Assembly (NCBI RefSeq): GCF_964204645.1
Contig: NC_134033.1
Location: 11,429,155-11,493,154, forward strand
Length of the DNA: 64,000 nucleotides
Source of the DNA: Tubulanus polymorphus
Lineage: Eukaryota; Nemertea; Palaeonemertea; Tubulaniformes; Tubulanidae
Direction of reading: 5' to 3'
A program made the position numbers and the translations under genes. Below, in pieces: positions 61,955 to 64,000 of the stretch. Every line of letters begins with the position of its first letter. Positions within the stretch are counted from its first letter, which is position 1. The notes below the pieces were generated by a model that had not been told where the DNA came from, did not search any database, and worked only from the letters and a program-made list of their open reading frames with translations.

Positions 61955-63360
61955 TGGGTGACGTGGTATTTGTGTTTTTTTCCCAGACAGACACTACATC
62001 ATTATACAGTCAGAAGCTTTGTGTAAAAACGATTGTTTCGTATGAAAATGTCATGTAAATGATATCCGAGCTTGCTATGACACAGATGATTTCTCTTGTT
62101 GAATAGTTTTTGTCCTCATTAATCACCATCTTTATGTTAGAGTATAAGCTGTATGCCAGACAGTAGCAGTTGTTCGAAATATGATAGAAAATAGGCACGT
62201 AATACGTGTAAATGTACATCCGATTTTGTGCGCATGATACATATTTTTAACTTTATACTAGATGTCTAGATTCCATGCATTACTTGACAAATCCAGCGAT
62301 ACTGGTAACAAAAGGTGAAGTGCCTCCTGGAGGCAGCGCAGTGCATAGTATCACTATTTCCTTTAAAACAACCGATGAAACCATGTCCTAAAGAAATATA
62401 TAAAGTTTAATGAAATTATCTTAAACGGAAACGGAGATCGTAACGACCCCATACTTTTACTGATGGCAGCACATCAGAAAAAATTTCTTATATAGCAATT
62501 ACCTATGGGACCATACCCCGAACAAGTGTATCGAGTTTCATTAAATCATCTTGAGCGGTTACTGTTAAAAATATATTTCATTGACTCGTCATAAACCATC
62601 ATAGTATGGGTCAGATATTATCAATAACCGATATTTTCATGAACTAATCTGTATTCCAGACTAGACTGAGAAGATCGTTATAGACTGATAATCATCGATT
62701 TCATTATCCTAATATTTTCTCCAATGGGTTCGTTTTTATACGGATTTATCGAATAACTATTTTCTGCGCAGCAATGTGTTCCCGTCATGCAATGTGTTCC
62801 CGTCATGCAATGTGTTTCCGTCATGCATCCTACACGCGGCATTGATGTAACATCGTGTACGGGAACTCCATTTTGGTGATGTCTTCGACAAATTAGATTC
62901 ATTTTCAATATGATGGATATCGCCGCATTTTGTTATTTCGGGTGGTCATGATTAATTAGTTTTGTTAAAATGTTAGGGCGAAAATATGATTCAAAATCAT
63001 GTTTTCAGCAGAAATATGTGGAAAGTATAATTCTTATATGAATATATGTTAGTATAAAAAAAATTTCATCATTAATTTCATAAAAAAAACCTCGACCGAA
63101 GGCTCCTTGTAATTCTTGAACATGTTCCGCTGGAACTTTTGTTTTCCTCGACGAGGTCTCAAGGTCCACGGACCTCTCGTTGATTCAGTCCCTGGAAAGG
63201 TCGGTTAGAAATGGGTAACCATAAGTCCTAATCCAGTGGAAATATTAGTGACCAAGAATCATAACTTCAAGAATGTCTTAATTCTGACGTTGTTTTTTAT
63301 TTGGTTCATACATGATCAGGCAAATTTATCAATATCATGATGCTGTGCAGCCAATATCCT
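61955..63360. other. Spacer Z4, right part
   Basis: Non-coding, paralogous to 49613-50645 and 52645-53016. The W element is absent (uninterrupted site near 63025). It carries three units of the 18-bp VNTR (62772-62825). Confidence 0.75.
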
Positions 63361-63479
63361 TTACAAACAACATTTCCCAGCCATGGCTGGGCAACAAGAT
63401 TGGTCTATAGAGAAAAACCAATATGTACCCTTTCGGCTATTGCAATAGCAACTAACTCCTCTTTTTTGAAACCCCACTT
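63361..63479 (-). pseudogene. T2d: mature-peptide exon without signal exon
   Basis: The exon is complete with acceptor (CAG at 63482-63480) and stop, and its cysteine codons are intact. Similarity to the other T2 loci ends at about 63520 within the intron, before the signal exon. No leader exon is seen in the remaining 480 bp, so the copy was cut by the duplication boundary, unless a new first exon lies beyond the window. Confidence 0.75.
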
Positions 63480-63520
63480 CTGAATAAAATAAAAAAAAGA
63501 ACCCGTTTAGGTAATAATGT

Positions 63521-64000
63521 TGTAGAAAAGGCCTGCATTTAATGATGCTATTATTTTAGGTACTTGTATTATGTAGCAAGTGATAAGGAATTAAGTTGTG
63601 TTTTGTTTTAATGGATATCTCTGAGAAAATACTTTTTAACAAATGCAAAAGTATAGACTAGCCAGTATGGCAGATACAGATATGTTAACGTATATACTGT
63701 ACAATCGAATTTAATTGAGATACACGTATAATTTGAGATAGGAGAAAATAACATTTTAACGGACGATTTAAGAAACGAACAAGGTTCGAGATATGCGCAT
63801 TATATAATTATATCAACAGTATCTATGATCATCTACTTATATATATATATATAAATATACATAGGCCTTATTAGTTATCTCTCTGAGACAAACATTAAAA
63901 GAAAAACATTATATATTATATGGATATTTATGATTATATTTTATCGGATTTTCATCATCGTTTTATAGGAGCTAGTTCCCCTAGCGACAACTACGCCGAA
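63521..64000. other. Right flank of the array
   Basis: AT-rich single-copy sequence with a short (TA)n stretch near 63836-63855. No gene is recognised. Confidence 0.5.

Overview
The window is metazoan nuclear DNA: spliced genes with GT-AG introns, SR-type repeats, MITEs, a Penelope-like element and rhodopsin-type GPCRs. The exact phylum is not settled. The repeat types (a pearl-like/Helitron-like element with a 154-bp tandem core, MITEs beginning GGGCCC, Penelope elements) are common in marine invertebrates such as molluscs. The small cysteine-rich secreted peptides recall a sea-anemone defensin-like toxin family. I treat it as an aquatic invertebrate, lophotrochozoan or cnidarian.

Left part (1-26 kb) is ordinary single-copy genome, all on the + strand. 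It holds the 3' portion of a TTC14 gene (exons from 293 to 7349, with a 2.8-kb exon encoding an unusually long Ser/Arg-rich tail), a complete cyclin C gene (13916-17827, 11 exons, 278 aa) and a four-exon SLC16/monocarboxylate-transporter-like MFS gene (22325-25624, 470 aa). Between TTC14 and cyclin C lie about 5.5 kb with no recognisable protein but many decayed tandem and inverted repeats. The downstream flank of cyclin C carries a pearl-like element whose 154-bp repeats each contain a close match to the CTCF core motif.

Right part (26.17-63.5 kb) is a young segmental-duplication array. A unit made of GPCR-A, GPCR-B, a two-exon cysteine-rich peptide gene of family T1, a spacer (Z), a second peptide gene of family T2 and a spacer (X) occurs in direct and inverted copies. 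In order: A1 B1 T1a Z1 T2a X1 (+ orientation); T1b B2 A2 X2 T2b Z2 (inverted); an unrelated truncated GPCR (C); T1c Z3 T2c X3 A3 B3 T1d Z4 T2d (+). The three A and three B receptors all have open frames. Of eight peptide copies, four are intact (T1c, T1d, T2a, T2c). T1a has lost its mature exon, T1b its start codon, a cysteine and its frame, T2b has a frameshift and a Cys-to-stop change, and T2d lacks its signal exon at the array edge.

Because the units are paralogous, empty and filled sites of mobile elements can be compared inside one window: a 2-kb element with long terminal inverted repeats (copies 2 and 3 only), a 5'-truncated Penelope-like element with a GIY-YIG domain (last copy only), a SINE-like insertion (copy 2 only) and a MITE (copy 1 only). 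Long (TA)n tracts lie at or near rearrangement boundaries. The co-amplification of secreted disulfide peptides with two classes of orphan receptor is the most interesting feature. It may be a venom/defence or signalling locus evolving by birth and death.
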